Notes: generated by a model not told the origin, from the sequence alone. A DNA stretch of 64,000 bases from Megamerina dolium (GCA_963854835.1 OY978525.1:78886628-78950627), one strand, 5' to 3'. Counted from the first letter of the stretch, positions 46,196-58,203 are shown. Program-made: numbers and translations.

Positions 46196-46972
46196 TTAAT
46201 GCACTATTAAAGCAGCAGTCTTGTCGCTATCATCCCATTGATTCTTCGAAGCGGTTGTCTCGAATTGAAGCTTGAAGATATTGAATGGCGTGCTTCCGTC
46301 AAATGTTGGTGGCTTTAGTTTGATTGTACTTGAATCTCTAATCACTGATGTGGCTGGTCCATTTATTTTTAGTTGATTGAGTTCGTGCTGTAATTTCTCG
46401 AACTTATCTTTCCAGTCGTCGACATGTTCCTTCAGCTTATCATCCAACTCATCCACGTGTTCTTTCAGCTCTGTGACTTTGTCATTAATAGCTCCGGAAA
46501 TTTCCTGAAATCTAAGTTCAATTCCTTTTTGTAGATTTTCGATGACGTGTTCTTGGCGAGCCGAATGTTCTTGAAACTTGTAGTCAATTGTTTTCTGGAA
46601 TTCTCCCATAGCGTTTTCTTGGCGGGACGAACCTTCTTGAATTTTCATACGCAATTCAGCCGAATGTTCTTGAAGCTTGGAGTCAATGCGAGAAGCATTT
46701 TGTTGTAACTGTTGTTGCTGCTGTTCCATCATGGTTTTCATAAATTCCATGAGTTGACCACTCGAATCTACCTTGCTCTCTTCCTCAGCGTGCACAACTG
46801 CTTGTATATCGGCTTCCTCGAAGAACTCATGTTCTTCTACATTAATTCCCTTAGCCTCCATAGCTTGCCTCAGCCTCACCAGCAGTTCCGCCTTTGCACC
46901 TGATGACGATAGATTCATCTCTACCAACAGCTTTTTAAGCTGGTCCACTTTTGATTGGTCAATTTTCACCAT
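46196..46972 (-). pseudogene. Family A gag N-terminal part, array unit 2
   Basis: 258 codons with the SAP-like motif at residues about 5-40, a Gln-rich run (MMEQQQQQLQQ), the coiled coil, and the beginning of the Gag core (PPTFDGSTPFNIFK). It stops after TAALIV because one base is missing near 46201 compared with copies 1 and 5. The identical unit-1 partner is at 42768-43544. Confidence 0.9.
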
Positions 46973-47443
46973 CTTTACAGAATCCCACTTCTGACACCAA
47001 TTGTTACGTTTTTATTCTGTGAACGTTTAATTCTATTTGAATTACCTTGTTCGATCACTGGATTCTGTTAATGATAACTGCAACACTTATTTTATACAAC
47101 TATATACAGCAACAATTTATTTAATAATCTATATTTACAATCAACTCTGTTTACAATCAACTATTTACTATAACACTTAAATGTACTTGCAACTTTTGCC
47201 TCTGTATCAATGTTTTCGCAATCACGTTCGGAATTAGATTGATTGTCAATTCTCAACACTGGCTCTATTTATACTCTGTTGGCAACACCCCAGAATCTTC
47301 CTTTATCGAGATTCTTCTCTTCCTTTCTCGTTGGCTTGTTCTGGTTATCGCTTATTTCTTTTTGTTGACATTCGTTTCGATGCTGCCAATAGAGTCAGTC
47401 ACAATAGTGATGAGTAATCAACTATCGATACTCGTTACAATAT

Positions 47444-49221
47444 ACTTGGTAAATATATTATTATATTTGCAAAAAATGTATATGATTTAGCATTTACTAC
47501 TTTTACATGTGCATCATTAAATTCGCCATACATTTGACATTTCGTTGAAGTGTATACTTTTGTTTAGGTGGATTTCGGTAAGTGTGCATATTTATTTACT
47601 TAACTACAAAGAAATGTATATCTGTAATATAAATAGATTATATTTATATTACAGATTTCCACACGCATTTACACAATTGATGTAAAAATCAATTTCCAGC
47701 GATGTGTTATGTTTGTATATGAACAATGTCACAGATTTACATCGATATGAGTGAACCGAACGTGGAGTATAGAATTGGAGTATATTTTGATGAATATTTT
47801 TAGTGGTTTGTGTGCACCGTATATTAGCATACTTACCATCTATCTTCACCCCTTAAGATGGGCTCATCTACAAAATTTACGTATTTTTCCAATTTAATTC
47901 TTGAAAGTGCTTCATAATATATTTTTAATAGAAATAAGTGATGTTAAAAGTAAAGTTAAAAGTACATGCTTTCTAAATGTTTGATATGTGGAAAAGTTGT
48001 AAAAGTTCCTTCTCCGAAATAAAACTCTTGTGTACTTTAAACTTTGGTGTGAAGTGTATGAAAAAACTCATTGGAGGAGTTCAAATAAACAAGGGACTGA
48101 CAGTACAATTAATTGATTCTTTTTTTTTTTTGTTTCTTCTACTGATTTAAAATTTGTATTCAATATTAAATATATATTTATATGACGAAGCAGATTAGAA
48201 ATAGGTATTGCTTGTATTCAGGCTACTGTTCCGTGCTTGGTAGCATAAACATGCGCTGATATATCACATCCTAAGGGACACTTTATAATTGTCGGCATTT
48301 CTCCTTTTATCTAAAATAAGAGAAAAACAGCATTTTAAGTAAATTGCTATAAAATAATATAATAGTAAAATTTGCATCTTACCGCTCTGTAAATATCAAG
48401 TGGAAATTATGATGCAAAACAATATAGGTGGTGTTATTACCTCATCTGTTTGGTTTTATGTTGGTGGTTTGAATAGATGATTTCAGTTTTTGATTGCTTC
48501 AACGATATATTTGTTATTGTTGTTAGAAATACAAAATAATAAATGATTTCCAAAATGAACAGTTACTCGATAGTCAGTTCTGGTTGTTGTTTGCTATAGT
48601 AATCACGTCGTTATTACTAGCAAAATCTTGTTACCACCCAACAATTTAAATGGCTACAATCTTCAGCAACCAAAAAATTGGATAGGATCATTAGTGTTTA
48701 CTTCGAGTTTTCTATTGTAATCAGTAACGAATTTTTTCCTTCCAGCAATAAAAATGGATTACAACCACAGCATTATTAATATTTATGTTTTTATTTTATT
48801 TTTATTGCTTTTCCGTTTGCTTCCTATTTGCTTTCACCCATTTTTGTATTTTTTTACACATCTGTGCACAATCTATTTCAGTGGAAAATTCAAATAGAAG
48901 TGGTTATAGATATTGTCGGTTGTCGTTTAATGAGCACCACCTGACAGAGATGAACATTTTTGGCGAGTCTTTTGTTAAAGGCGCCGTGCATATTTATTGA
49001 GCAATTGCATTGGTATATGTGACTATTTTAAAAGAGATTCAGTTCTTGGTTTTCTAACGTAGACGGGAGCGAGTAATAACATGAGAAAAATAAGATTTTC
49101 AGTTTGTGTCTGACTGTGAGGCATGTGTGCCTGCTATTTGCATATTCGCACGTACACTCTATCGCTATAACGATAAATAAATCGTTGTGCATACATATCG
49201 TATTGTACGTGCCTAATATTT

Positions 49222-49255
<34 letters not shown>

Positions 49256-49560
49256 ATTTTCATGAATCATTGAATCATGATCTAATGCTTTGTATCGTTG
49301 TGCATACGTTGATTTCTTTCTCATTCTCCCTATGCTATATATGCCTTCTTACTCATGTAACGAAATGTGCTGTAAAAACTTCACACTCCGTTTGCGGCAC
49401 CACCTCCTAAGAAGTTTTACTTCAAAAAATTCTTTTTATTTCGCTGTGATTCCTACCTGGGTACAGAATTTATTTTCATTCATTGCATTATAATTCCGTT
49501 TTTTTTACTATATTTTAAATTTAAATGTACATATTTCACTATTTATCTATATTCTGCTAC
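47444..49560. other. AT-rich non-coding stretch
   Basis: No supported gene. A 31-codon minus-strand frame at 48218-48310, preceded by a plausible splice acceptor, is the only gene-like signal, and no upstream exon could be joined. The rest is low-complexity AT sequence. Confidence 0.45.
49224..49253. repeat. (TC)n microsatellite
   Basis: CT dinucleotide tract of about 30 bp. Confidence 0.95.
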
Positions 49561-49567
49561 TCGCCGC

Positions 49568-50031
49568 GGATTCGAACCTGCGTACCCATTATGTATCTTA
49601 TTATCGTATTGTTACGTTTTTTTTTTTGTGTGAACCCTTAATTTTACTGGAGTCAGCCTTATTCGATCACTGAATTCTGTCAATAATAATTGCAACACTT
49701 ATTTTGTACAACTATATATAGCAACAATTCATTTAATTAACTCTATTTAGAATTATCAATTAGCGCTATCATTTTTGGAATTCAATTGATTAAAATTGTC
49801 AACAATTGGCCCTATTTATACACTGTGGCAACACTTAAGAATATTTCTTTATCGTAGTCGAGATTCTTCTGTTTCCTTCTCGTTGGCTTGTTCTGGTTAT
49901 CGCCTATTTCTTTTTGTTGACATTCGTTTCGATGCTGCCATTATTCGTGCCATTCACAATTAGTGATGAATAATAAACCATCGATACTCGTTGCAGTATG
50001 TTATATCACCGTCGCTCTACCACCTACGCTA
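49568..50031 (-). mobile_element. tRNA-like SINE head split by a solo LTR
   Basis: On the minus strand, 50031-50013 reads TAGCGTAGGTGGTAGAGCG (A-box-like) and 49578-49568 reads GGTTCGAATCC (perfect B-box). Removing the LTR and one GTAT brings the boxes to about 44 nt apart. This is slightly long for a tRNA but acceptable for a tRNA-derived SINE. The tail end was not identified. Confidence 0.55.
49610..49995 (-). mobile_element. Diverged solo LTR of family A
   Basis: Starts TGTTACG and ends CTCGTTGCA, matching the family A LTR in reverse with many substitutions and gaps (about 386 bp). It is flanked by GTAT on both sides (49606-49609 and 49996-49999), a clean 4-bp target duplication. No internal sequence is present. 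It is older than the other copies judging by divergence. Confidence 0.9.
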
Positions 50032-50040
50032 ATCTGTAAT

Positions 50041-50984
50041 ATATTATTACTGAATTAAAAGCAAATCATTTGAAAGTGTATAAAATATATAAATATATTC
50101 ATTTAAAAATTGATCCCCAACGCATCTCTAAAGAGACCAATGGGAGAATAATTATTCTTCCTTGATATCTAAAGAAAATAATCTTGGACTGCTCTTTTTA
50201 GAGAGTAGTTGCACAATTTATTTGCAGGGCTAGAACTGAATCTCTTCTAAAATAGTCATACACACTAATGCAATTATTCAATGCATATGCAATCTACGTG
50301 GGACACACCCAATGTAGATTGAAGAGGTACTACCACAGAACCAGAACAATTGCGTATATTTTGTTGTTGCCCTTGTGCCTGAGAATGTCAAACGCAGCTA
50401 GCAGCCTACTGTGAAAAGTTGACAGATCCATACACACATACGTATGTACAGTATTGTGAAAAATAAATCAAATAGCTTTGTATTTGTTATAATTTTATTG
50501 TTTCTAATTAAAAAAAATTTTACACATCCTTTTATAAAAATATGGGGTTAAGTGCTGCCACCACCAAAGTCCCTTTAGCATCGTTGAATTCTTTGGTGAG
50601 GCACTGGGCCCGGCAATGCCGAGGTCAAGACCATCATTGCGTGGTGCGGAGCCACACTCTGCAAGAGGTAACCCTGCTATGGTATTAACACTTTCACGTG
50701 AGTGTCGATAAAGGCTTCCCCCAATCCAAGGTGTTATGCATTTCCGTGTTTATTGGATGAGAGTTTTCAGTCAAGGAGAATATTAGGCTGTATTTGAACG
50801 GAGCATGCTCAACACCGGGTCACCTCGAGCAGTTTTTACCGCCTTGACATGGTAGGGGGTGCTGCCTTCCCTTGTTTACTCAATATCCGACATTTTCTGT
50901 GGTGTTCTCGCTTTTTTGTCCACTTATTTGAAAATATTATAATTATTTATGCAAAGTTGATCCTTATTTATTTATTCCTGAAGA
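50041..50984. other. Unassigned region with a GC-richer block
   Basis: 50041-50540 is AT-rich with nothing recognisable. 50540-50880 is GC-richer, with local hairpins (GGCCCGGCAATGCCGAGG) and a CACCGGGTCACC stretch. It resembles an untranslated leader of a LINE more than host intergenic DNA, but no coding sequence follows. Confidence 0.35.
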
Positions 50985-51075
50985 AACGAGAGCAAAAGCA
51001 ACAACAAATACGCAAGCGTAGACGCGTGTGTGTACCAATGCGAGTGGACGAAGGAAGAACAATTTGGTTTGTTAG
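50985..51075 (-). repeat. Fragment matching the loop of the fold-back element
   Basis: The reverse complement matches about 968-1064 and 52992-53087: CAAATTGTTC, CATTGGTACACACAC, and GTTGCTTTTGCTCTCGTTTC in the same order. Neither arm is present here. Confidence 0.65.
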
Positions 51076-51347
51076 AGTTTGCCGAAACACAACTTTCGGC
51101 GTGGAAAATCAGATGAATTTATCAATTATTAAGAAAACGTAATATGGTTTTTAGTCGAAATAGAAATAGTAAAATAGTTGGAACTTAAAAATAGTATTGA
51201 CCTTTTTGACAAAATTTCATTACCAAAATCTGTCAAAAAGCGGAAACTAAATTTATGTTTGAACTTAATTTTGACAGTGACACGGTGGCTTTTGTTTTCA
51301 AAATTATCAAAATAATTGTTCTGCATTAAATTTAAATTGATTTCACA

Positions 51348-51750
51348 ATGGATACCGCGCTGAATGATTTGATAAAAACAGCAGCCATATATGCTGAGAA
51401 TGTGTGTTTTTGGAACGATAATCATAGAAGTGTACTGGGAAAAATAATGGTTAAAGTTAATAGAAAAAGTAACATCGAAAAATCTGCAAAAAAGAAAACG
51501 ATCAAGTGGGATAAAAAAAATGGCGAAAGCAACGAAGTACGAATGACTATTTCACATTCCTGACAAAAGAATTAACACATAACGACTTCTGGGCCTTCAA
51601 AAATTACAAAAGGATAACCGATACGAAATTACAGAATATCCTGCAGCTCATTGAAAAGGATATAAAAAAAAGTGAAACACCAGTTGAAAATACAATACCG
51701 CCAGATCAACAACTGGCATTGCTGGTGTCAATAGTTGCGAACTCTTTCCT
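51348..51750 (+). pseudogene. PIF/Harbinger-like transposase N-terminal fragment
   Basis: Starts MDTALNDLIKTAAIYAENVC and is open to 51563. It continues in another frame with FLTKELTHNDFWAFKNYKRI, LQNILQLIEKDIKK and PPDQQLALLVSIVAN. This order resembles the region before the catalytic domain of Harbinger transposases. No catalytic residues remain. It abuts a minus-strand MADF fragment. Identification is by pattern memory only. Confidence 0.5.
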
Positions 51751-51762
51751 ATATTGGCCTCA

Positions 51763-51935
51763 TATCATGTTTTGCTATATCGTTAGCAATTTTAGACATT
51801 TGCTGTTGCATAGCATCTATGGCCTGTTTCCGTTTTCCTCGATTAGAATAACTTGGATTTCTTGTATCCCACAAACGTTCATTAATTTGCAGCAGAGTAA
51901 TAAGTTCTTCAATTATTCAGGTCTGCTCCACGAAA
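51763..51935 (-). pseudogene. MADF (Myb/SANT-like) domain fragment
   Basis: The minus-strand frame reads IIEELITLLQINERLWDTRN, PSYSNRGKRKQAIDAMQQQM and SKIANDIAKHDMRP. The ELITLLQ...LWDTRNPSY...KR...A pattern is that of MADF DNA-binding domains. Harbinger-type elements carry such a second protein, and its convergent position next to the transposase piece fits one collapsed element. An in-frame TGA lies just before the domain. Confidence 0.55.
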
Positions 51936-52302
51936 ACACCATTTCTAAATAGAATAATAAATTTAAAGTTATAGAATTTCTTTGCTTAACGAGAAAATTC
52001 TCTCAATCAGTACATACTCAGAATATAAAACAAACGCGAATAGCTTTCTTTAAAGGGAATTTATGTAATTAGTGTTTAAAATTTAATAATCCTTCGCACT
52101 TATCAACAAAATAACATGTATGTACCTGTAAAGAAATGTTGCATTATTTAGAAATATTTTTTCTTACATTTTCTTTTTCTCTATATCAAATTGCATTAGG
52201 CAACACTGGTGGAATTGGTCTGATTGGTGTCGAGAACAGCAATCAAAACTAATTGACATGCATGTGTTCATTTTTGAATTTCATTTTTCATTTTGTATTG
52301 TA

Positions 52303-53130
52303 TAGAGAATTCTCATATTCCAGTATACAAAATTTTAAAAGGAATAACCAGAAATCAGCCGGAGTCTATTTTCTGTTGAACGTGTATGAACCGAAATATC
52401 AGACGAAATAGAAGTGGACAATCGAACGAATCATACGGCAAAAGATCCAAAGGAAATTCAATTTGTGCTTTGTTTGTGAATGTATTGAAACATGCATGTT
52501 GTATTCTCGCTCATACCAGAGACCAGAATATATACGGCTGCGCATACAGAATAAAGTTTAGTCACTTTGGATTCTTGTCTAGAATGGTTATATGGCTATA
52601 TGTTAGCGGCTGCATGTACTTATGTATGTATATTTGTCAATGGAGATATATAAGTACTGTGCTATCAAATAGAATTGACCAATGTGCATAAACTTATGTA
52701 CATATATGAATAAAGTACATATGCCATATAAACGTAATAGAAAAATTAATATACTGTTCTTTAGTATATTTATTATATTATTATCAATCATTATTCTCGT
52801 TTTAAATATATGCATGTAATCACAGCTTCTGGTTGCAAACTCATATCAAATGCAATCTGCTCTATCACCAGCAGCAGAGAAATATACGTGGGCACGTGCG
52901 TTTGTGTCTCTGCACATATACATGTGGTTTTTTGAAGATTTTGTCATTTCATGCCATCCAACAGTCACCAAAAATCAACACATCAAATTGTTCGTCTTTC
53001 GTCGATTTCGCTCTCATTGGTACACACACTCATCTACCTACGCCTGCGTATTTGTTGTTGCTTTTGCTCTCGTTTCTTTGGGGAGAAAAATACTCTTCAA
53101 TTTTCTGATGTTCTATTTTGGCTTCCATAT
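52303..53130. repeat. Half copy of the fold-back unit (one arm plus loop)
   Basis: Matches the rightmost end of the palindrome (1743-1831, reverse), then the left arm and loop (1-1091). It lacks the 202-bp MITE, about 30 bp near 52463 and about 140 bp near 52610. After CTTCCATAT it continues into unique sequence instead of the second arm. Confidence 0.85.
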
Positions 53131-54085
53131 ACAGAACAAATTCATGCACAGCAAAGCGGCTCGAACTTGACTTCACATACATAATATAGAACATTAGAGC
53201 GCCTCAATTGATTTTCGTGATTTATTACATGCATAATCGCGTTATACTAAATAAATTATTGTGGCTCAAATATTTCGTTTTTTTTTCTGATTTATTACAT
53301 AAATCATTACGTCATCAAGTCGGTCATTGCGAGTAATTGTGAATCATTACATTTAAATACTTAAATAACGTAATTATAATTACATTTACTTTGCGTTGTC
53401 CGTGTTATACGGTGTCTATTACTACCGGAATTGTTTTAATTTGAAATTATCAATTTCTATACGTTTTAATACGCGGGCATCCTGCCAGTTTTTTCTACCG
53501 GCTTAGCTTGAATACAGATTACATCATTTAAAAGTAATTTGCTTTCACCCATCATCATTATTTGTTTTTCCTCTTCCTGCTACTGTAATTATACGAATTA
53601 CGTGGATTTAGAAGTTTTCAACGGTTTTCATACGGCATCCTTGAGTTATATTGTATTTCTCACATAGCAATTCTCCGATTGCTGCTTCTATTTGAATCTC
53701 TAATTCTACGAATCACTCGAGTTCTAATTTTCAAATTCTGTTTCTTCGGCATTTTCGAATTTACCATATTTAAACGCTCGCGAAAGTTCAATCATATACG
53801 TTCATTAATATACGGAAAACTTCGTCTCTCTGAGGGAGCACTTGCCAGACATTTTTTCTGGATACCCAATTCCTAATTTGAGCACCGAAGTACTACAGAT
53901 TTGCTTCGCAATCTATTTTCGTCTCTAAAATTTTGGAATTTTTCAAATTACTTGAACTTTTTCTATACACATACTTCTTCTCACTCTTTTTTTTGGTAGT
54001 TCTACGAATTACCTCTATATATACATACACATATATCTCAATATTTGGGTCGCATTTTTAGTAATTCTACGAATTACAAATAAAA
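53131..54085. other. Region 5' of the BEL-like gag, with repeated ACGAATTAC motifs
   Basis: Probably the eroded 5' end of the BEL/Pao element, though no LTR matching 58204 was found. TTCTACGAATTAC occurs at 54000-54012 and 54065-54077, with variants near 53589 and 53703. TGGTAGTTCTACG near 53994 could be a primer site, unproven. Confidence 0.4.
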
Positions 54086-55130
54086 ATGTCAGCTTTAAAG
54101 CTTTTCAAGGCAGCCGCAGAGGAAATAATCGATTTTGAGGCGGTTTTTGCCAATCACAACGGCCGATTTTTTCTGGAAATCCAAGGAAAGGATCATCAAC
54201 ACTCAGCTACACGAGCTTGACGATGAGGTGGCCAATCCCGCAACTTCAACTCCTCCTGCTAAGAGTTCCTCTCACCAATGTTTGCAATTGCCTGCTATTC
54301 AACTGCCACCATGCGATACAGCATGCTTCCATGGAGACTATGTGTCATGGCCCAGTTTTCGGGATATGTTTACGGCATTATACCGGAACAATCCACGGTT
54401 ATCGCCCGTGGAGAAATTATACCACCTGCTCCAAAAGACTCGATGACAGGCACATGATATCATTAAGTCAACTCCGTTGACTAATGATGGATTCACAATT
54501 GCGTGGTATAATTTGGAAGAGAGATACGAGAAGTTGCAGTTGTTGCAACAGTTGTTGCAATAACTTGCAGTTGTTAAATATCGACACAAGTCAATGGGAT
54601 GCAATCTTCGTGTATCTGTGCTCTACGAAACTGCCAGACACAACCCTGTGTCTATGGGAACAGTCTATCAAGAACAAGCGAGAGATTCCAACGTGGAACG
54701 CGTTTAACACATTCTTGACTGAACGGTTTCAAACACTGGAGTCGGTATTGGATTATCAACGTTGTACCCGGCAATTCAGCCAGCCACAGAATCAGCAACT
54801 CAGTCAGCCAAGTAATTGGCAATCCAAACACCAACAGAATCGGCAACCCGTTCGATTCGATTCCTCCAAGCGCACATACCAGCCGGTGATTCCATAGAAA
54901 ATCAACTCATATCATGTGAATGTCAAAAGCCGAAACTGTCCATTATGCCACAAGCCACATCGTCTTTGAAATTGCTTGGAGTTCTTGAAGTTGTCAGCGA
55001 ACGATCGCTACAATGCCGTGAAGAGATTCAAACTCTGTACAAATTGCCTTGCAAACTCTCATGAGTATGATACCTGTAGGAGCCTCTACTCATGCTCCAT
55101 ATGTAAAAAGAGACATCATTCTCTATTGCA
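54086..55130 (+). pseudogene. BEL/Pao gag with zinc knuckles
   Basis: Begins MSALKLFKAAAEEIIDFEAV, shifts frame near 54150, then LPAIQLPPCDTACFHGDYVS and WPSFRDMFTALYRNNPRLSP, the BEL Gag signature. A further segment has LPDTTLCLWEQSIKNKREIP. The zinc-binding region (about 54976-55130) has FKLCTNCLANSHEYDTC and YSCSICKKRHHSLLHR. At least four frame changes are present. The Gag would form the particle core. Confidence 0.8.
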
Positions 55131-55228
55131 CAGGTCAGACCATTCGTCAACTTCTCTTCGAGAAGATACTCCTACCACATCCACTGCAACTGCTGAAGAA
55201 TCGCATCGGGCTTTCACCTCACAGATAA

Positions 55229-55790
55229 TTGCTGTGCCCAACGTCACCAGTCTGCAAAAGTCCTCAAAAGGGTATTACGATGCTTCTTGCAACAGCCCTA
55301 ATACACATCAACTACAATGACACAGCCTTCACAACCCGCGCCTTAATTGACCCCGGAATGGAAGCTACCTTCATATCTGACCGTCTGCGAAATAGGTTGC
55401 GCCTCCCTGTTTCCGACGTCCGTACTGAGGTAACTGGTCTAAATGAAGTGGTTATGGCGCATTCATCGAAGATGTGTCCGTTGGAGATCGGTTCTCCGAC
55501 CGACTCCAAATTTTCAATTAAAGTTGATGCGTTTGTTCTGCAAAATATCACAGGAAAATTGCCGCCCTGCTTGGTTGTTTCCGATTTACGAAAGAAGCTC
55601 GCTGGTCTACGACTAGCCGATGAGAATTTACACCAGAGTGCTCATGTGGATTTACTTTTGGGAGGGGATATATACCCATCAACAATGAAGAGAGGAATTC
55701 GCAAGGATGTTCTGGGATCTTTGATCGCTCAAAACACGGTCTTTGGTTGAGTAGTTACCGGACCAATTCAGCCATCGCAAAGCAGTAGAA
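55229..55790 (+). pseudogene. BEL/Pao protease-type domain and start of pol
   Basis: Contains TTRALIDPGMEATFISDRLR (the aspartic protease loop, D-P-G instead of D-S-G) and VDLLLGGDIYPSTMKRGIRK. It then has the conserved SLIAQNTVFG block, interrupted by a stop, with VVTGPIQPS after it. In BEL elements RT should begin soon after; here a second zinc module follows instead. Confidence 0.75.
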
Positions 55791-55839
55791 CGATTCCATC
55801 GTTCGGCATCGGCGAAAACCATGACATTTATAATTCGTC

Positions 55840-56137
55840 TTTTCCTTCCAGGAGAAACTTTTCTGAAGGTGATGCATGCAACTCCTATGTTGCAAAGTTA
55901 TGCTGCCCGTTATGTAAGAGCATGCACTCCCTCCGACAATGTGCAAAATTCTCTTCACTTACAGTGGACGAGAAAATTTCTATTGTAAACAAATATCGTA
56001 TTTGCGTTAACTGCTTGGCAAATTCACATACTCTTACAGAGTGCCACAGCCATTATTCTTGCCGTTTTTGTGGAAAACGACACCATTCCCTGCTGCACCG
56101 AATGAGGCAAAGAGCAAAAATTAGATGTAATTTCTGA
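55840..56137 (+). pseudogene. Second BEL-type zinc-knuckle module
   Basis: Reads KLCCPLCKSMHSLRQCAKFS, then YRICVNCLANSHTLTECHSH and YSCRFCGKRHHSLLHR. It is homologous to the module at 54976-55130 but not identical, and lies downstream of the protease domain. An insertion or recombination between two BEL elements is likely. Confidence 0.75.
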
Positions 56138-58203
56138 AAATCTTCAACTTTTTCTTCGAAAAAGAAATTGCGACCTCACAGGACGTGTACAATGAAAACA
56201 CAACTCCCGTCAGAGATGTTGACAACTCGATTATTTCGAAGAATGACATTGTCTAATCAGCACTTCCCGGAAAGACATCGGTCATTAAACGATAGAAAGC
56301 CTAAAAGCTTGCCAAGGAATTCAGTCTCGCCCAATAAAGGGCCCCAAGAATTGTATTTTCGAAGTTTCAACGCGACAATATGGCCCAGTCATACTAGCTG
56401 GAGCCACGAAAACATTAATTAGCACCGTTTCGTCAGATTCTTCGAATATGGCCGTCATACGCATCACTCTCATCTGTTCAGTTCACCCTAGCTGAACAAA
56501 TCAATTGATCTATTTCTACGAAACGTCATTGAATGAGTAGTTTCCATACGTATGAATAATTTACAATATTTGCTACATTTTCAAGAATAGAGTCGACCTT
56601 CATATGGTTATGGTCACCTATTCCGTTCTAAGAAGCAGTATCAGTTCGAACAATCTCGCAATTGGACACAATTACACAATTTTTTTTTCATCGTTCGTGC
56701 TCTACGATCTGAGATGATCCAATTTCTCTGTATTCTACGTGATTGGACTTAGAGAATCATTACAGTTGAGTGTATCAATTCGTTACTACTGGTATTCTCA
56801 AGGGTTGTGTTAGAGCAGCAGATGTTATGAATTTTAAGGATGATTTCATTCATGAAATTTCATTCACTGGAAAAGCCACCTCACAAATTTAGTGCTCCAC
56901 AGTCAGGTACACACTCATGCCTCGTCTCGAGGCCTCTCTATTCGGTTTGTTAACTACGTTGACTTACCATTATACTATTGGCTGTCCTGAAATGCAGATT
57001 CTAGCTTTGCCTAGAAAGAGGTTGTTTTATATCTTATCGGAAGCAGAATTGCATCACTTACATCGAAAATCAAGATCACTATGATGTAAAAATCAATACA
57101 TACGAAAAGACCAGTGCATCGCACTACATCACACGTAAAGACAATTTATATTACCAATATATTTGTGGCCTATCTCTAATGTTATCTCTAATTTCGACGA
57201 TTGGCCTATATTCTATACTTCATATTCTATGGAAATATTCGAAAGTTTAACTTTTACTTAACTCTCACCCTTTGTAAGATGGAAGGAACTATACAAGAAA
57301 AAGTCTGCAGGCCGTTTAGCACACTTCCGTTACAGCATGGACCAAAAATCAATTATTCCGATCAAACCTAACAAGAACCTCTCGTTTTGATTCAAACACG
57401 AATATATTTTCGCGTTTATCCAAAAGAACTTACTTGCTCTTTTTTTCAACACCACACTAATATGTGTTTTCTTCCAGCTCGCATTGAGAAAGCCCATTTT
57501 AAGATCACCGAATACGATGGTTATTTCTACGCAGTGCTGCCTCGCATCTCGAGTCGATGCGTCTTGCATCATCTCGGCTGGATTTATCACCGCTTTGGAG
57601 CTGCGCGAGCTTGTGGATTTTGCGTCTCTTCAACACTCAACTCTATTCAACAATCAACTGCAAAAGTTCATCAGTTAACGTTTCACAACATTCACATTAT
57701 CTCTCCCAAAATGTTTTTTATTTTTTGTTGCACATCGCTAATGCTTCTCTACTTACAGTAGGCATTGAAGAATATGTCGGACGTGAAACTTCTCCTAGGC
57801 ATTTCTCTGTTCCGGATGTCATGCCGTATTTGTTTATTTTGAACAACCAAGCTTGTTCGGCTCAAGTTCATCGACGGACTCTATTCATCGCGCTGAATTC
57901 TTAATTCTTAAGTTATACTATTGCTTTAAGTTATTTTTAAGGATTTTGAATTTTATTCCAATATTTACAATTTTTACTTTTTAATTTGTTTCGCAATTTA
58001 TTCTCTCTCTCTTCCCTTTTTTCTAAATTAGTTTCATTAAGTTTTATTTAATTGAAATTTATTTTAGATTTATTTTCTCATTATTTCCCATTATATTTTT
58101 TTAAGCGTTAAATTCTAATTTCTTTATAGTTTTGTTTAATATTTTTCGCTCTCTGGTGTGGATTTTGCGTCTCCTTTGCAGTATTTCTGCAAGGGGGGCG
58201 GAA
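56138..58203 (+). pseudogene. Unreadable remainder of the BEL/Pao element
   Basis: Scattered short frames, for example 57387-57761 and 57484-57678 (ITALELRELV, then FASLQHSTLFNNQLQKF). They are weakly reminiscent of the region before BEL integrase. No YxDD or DDE motif is visible. 57900-58190 is T-rich non-coding. Confidence 0.35.

Larger units (their letters stand above)
40229..47439 (-). mobile_element. Family A tandem array: LTR-body-LTR-body-LTR (minus strand)
   Basis: LTRs at 40229-40583 (missing about 79 bp at its outer end), 43574-44011 and 47002-47439, with bodies at 40584-43573 and 44012-47001. The period is exactly 3428 bp and the two bodies appear identical. The middle and right LTRs differ by one base near 43700/47128. 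ATAT follows at 47440-47443. Each body is a deletion derivative lacking protease, RT and RNase H. Unequal crossover between the LTRs of one insertion explains the structure; an assembly duplication is the alternative. Confidence 0.9.

Noticed and set aside
48218..48382. Possible last exon of a minus-strand host gene (31 codons after a TTTTAG acceptor, with a GTAAG donor 72 bp upstream)
   Set aside because: The upstream piece would be only 4 nt, or hits an in-frame stop, whichever acceptor is used. No matching second exon or clear poly(A) signal was found, so it stays unproven.
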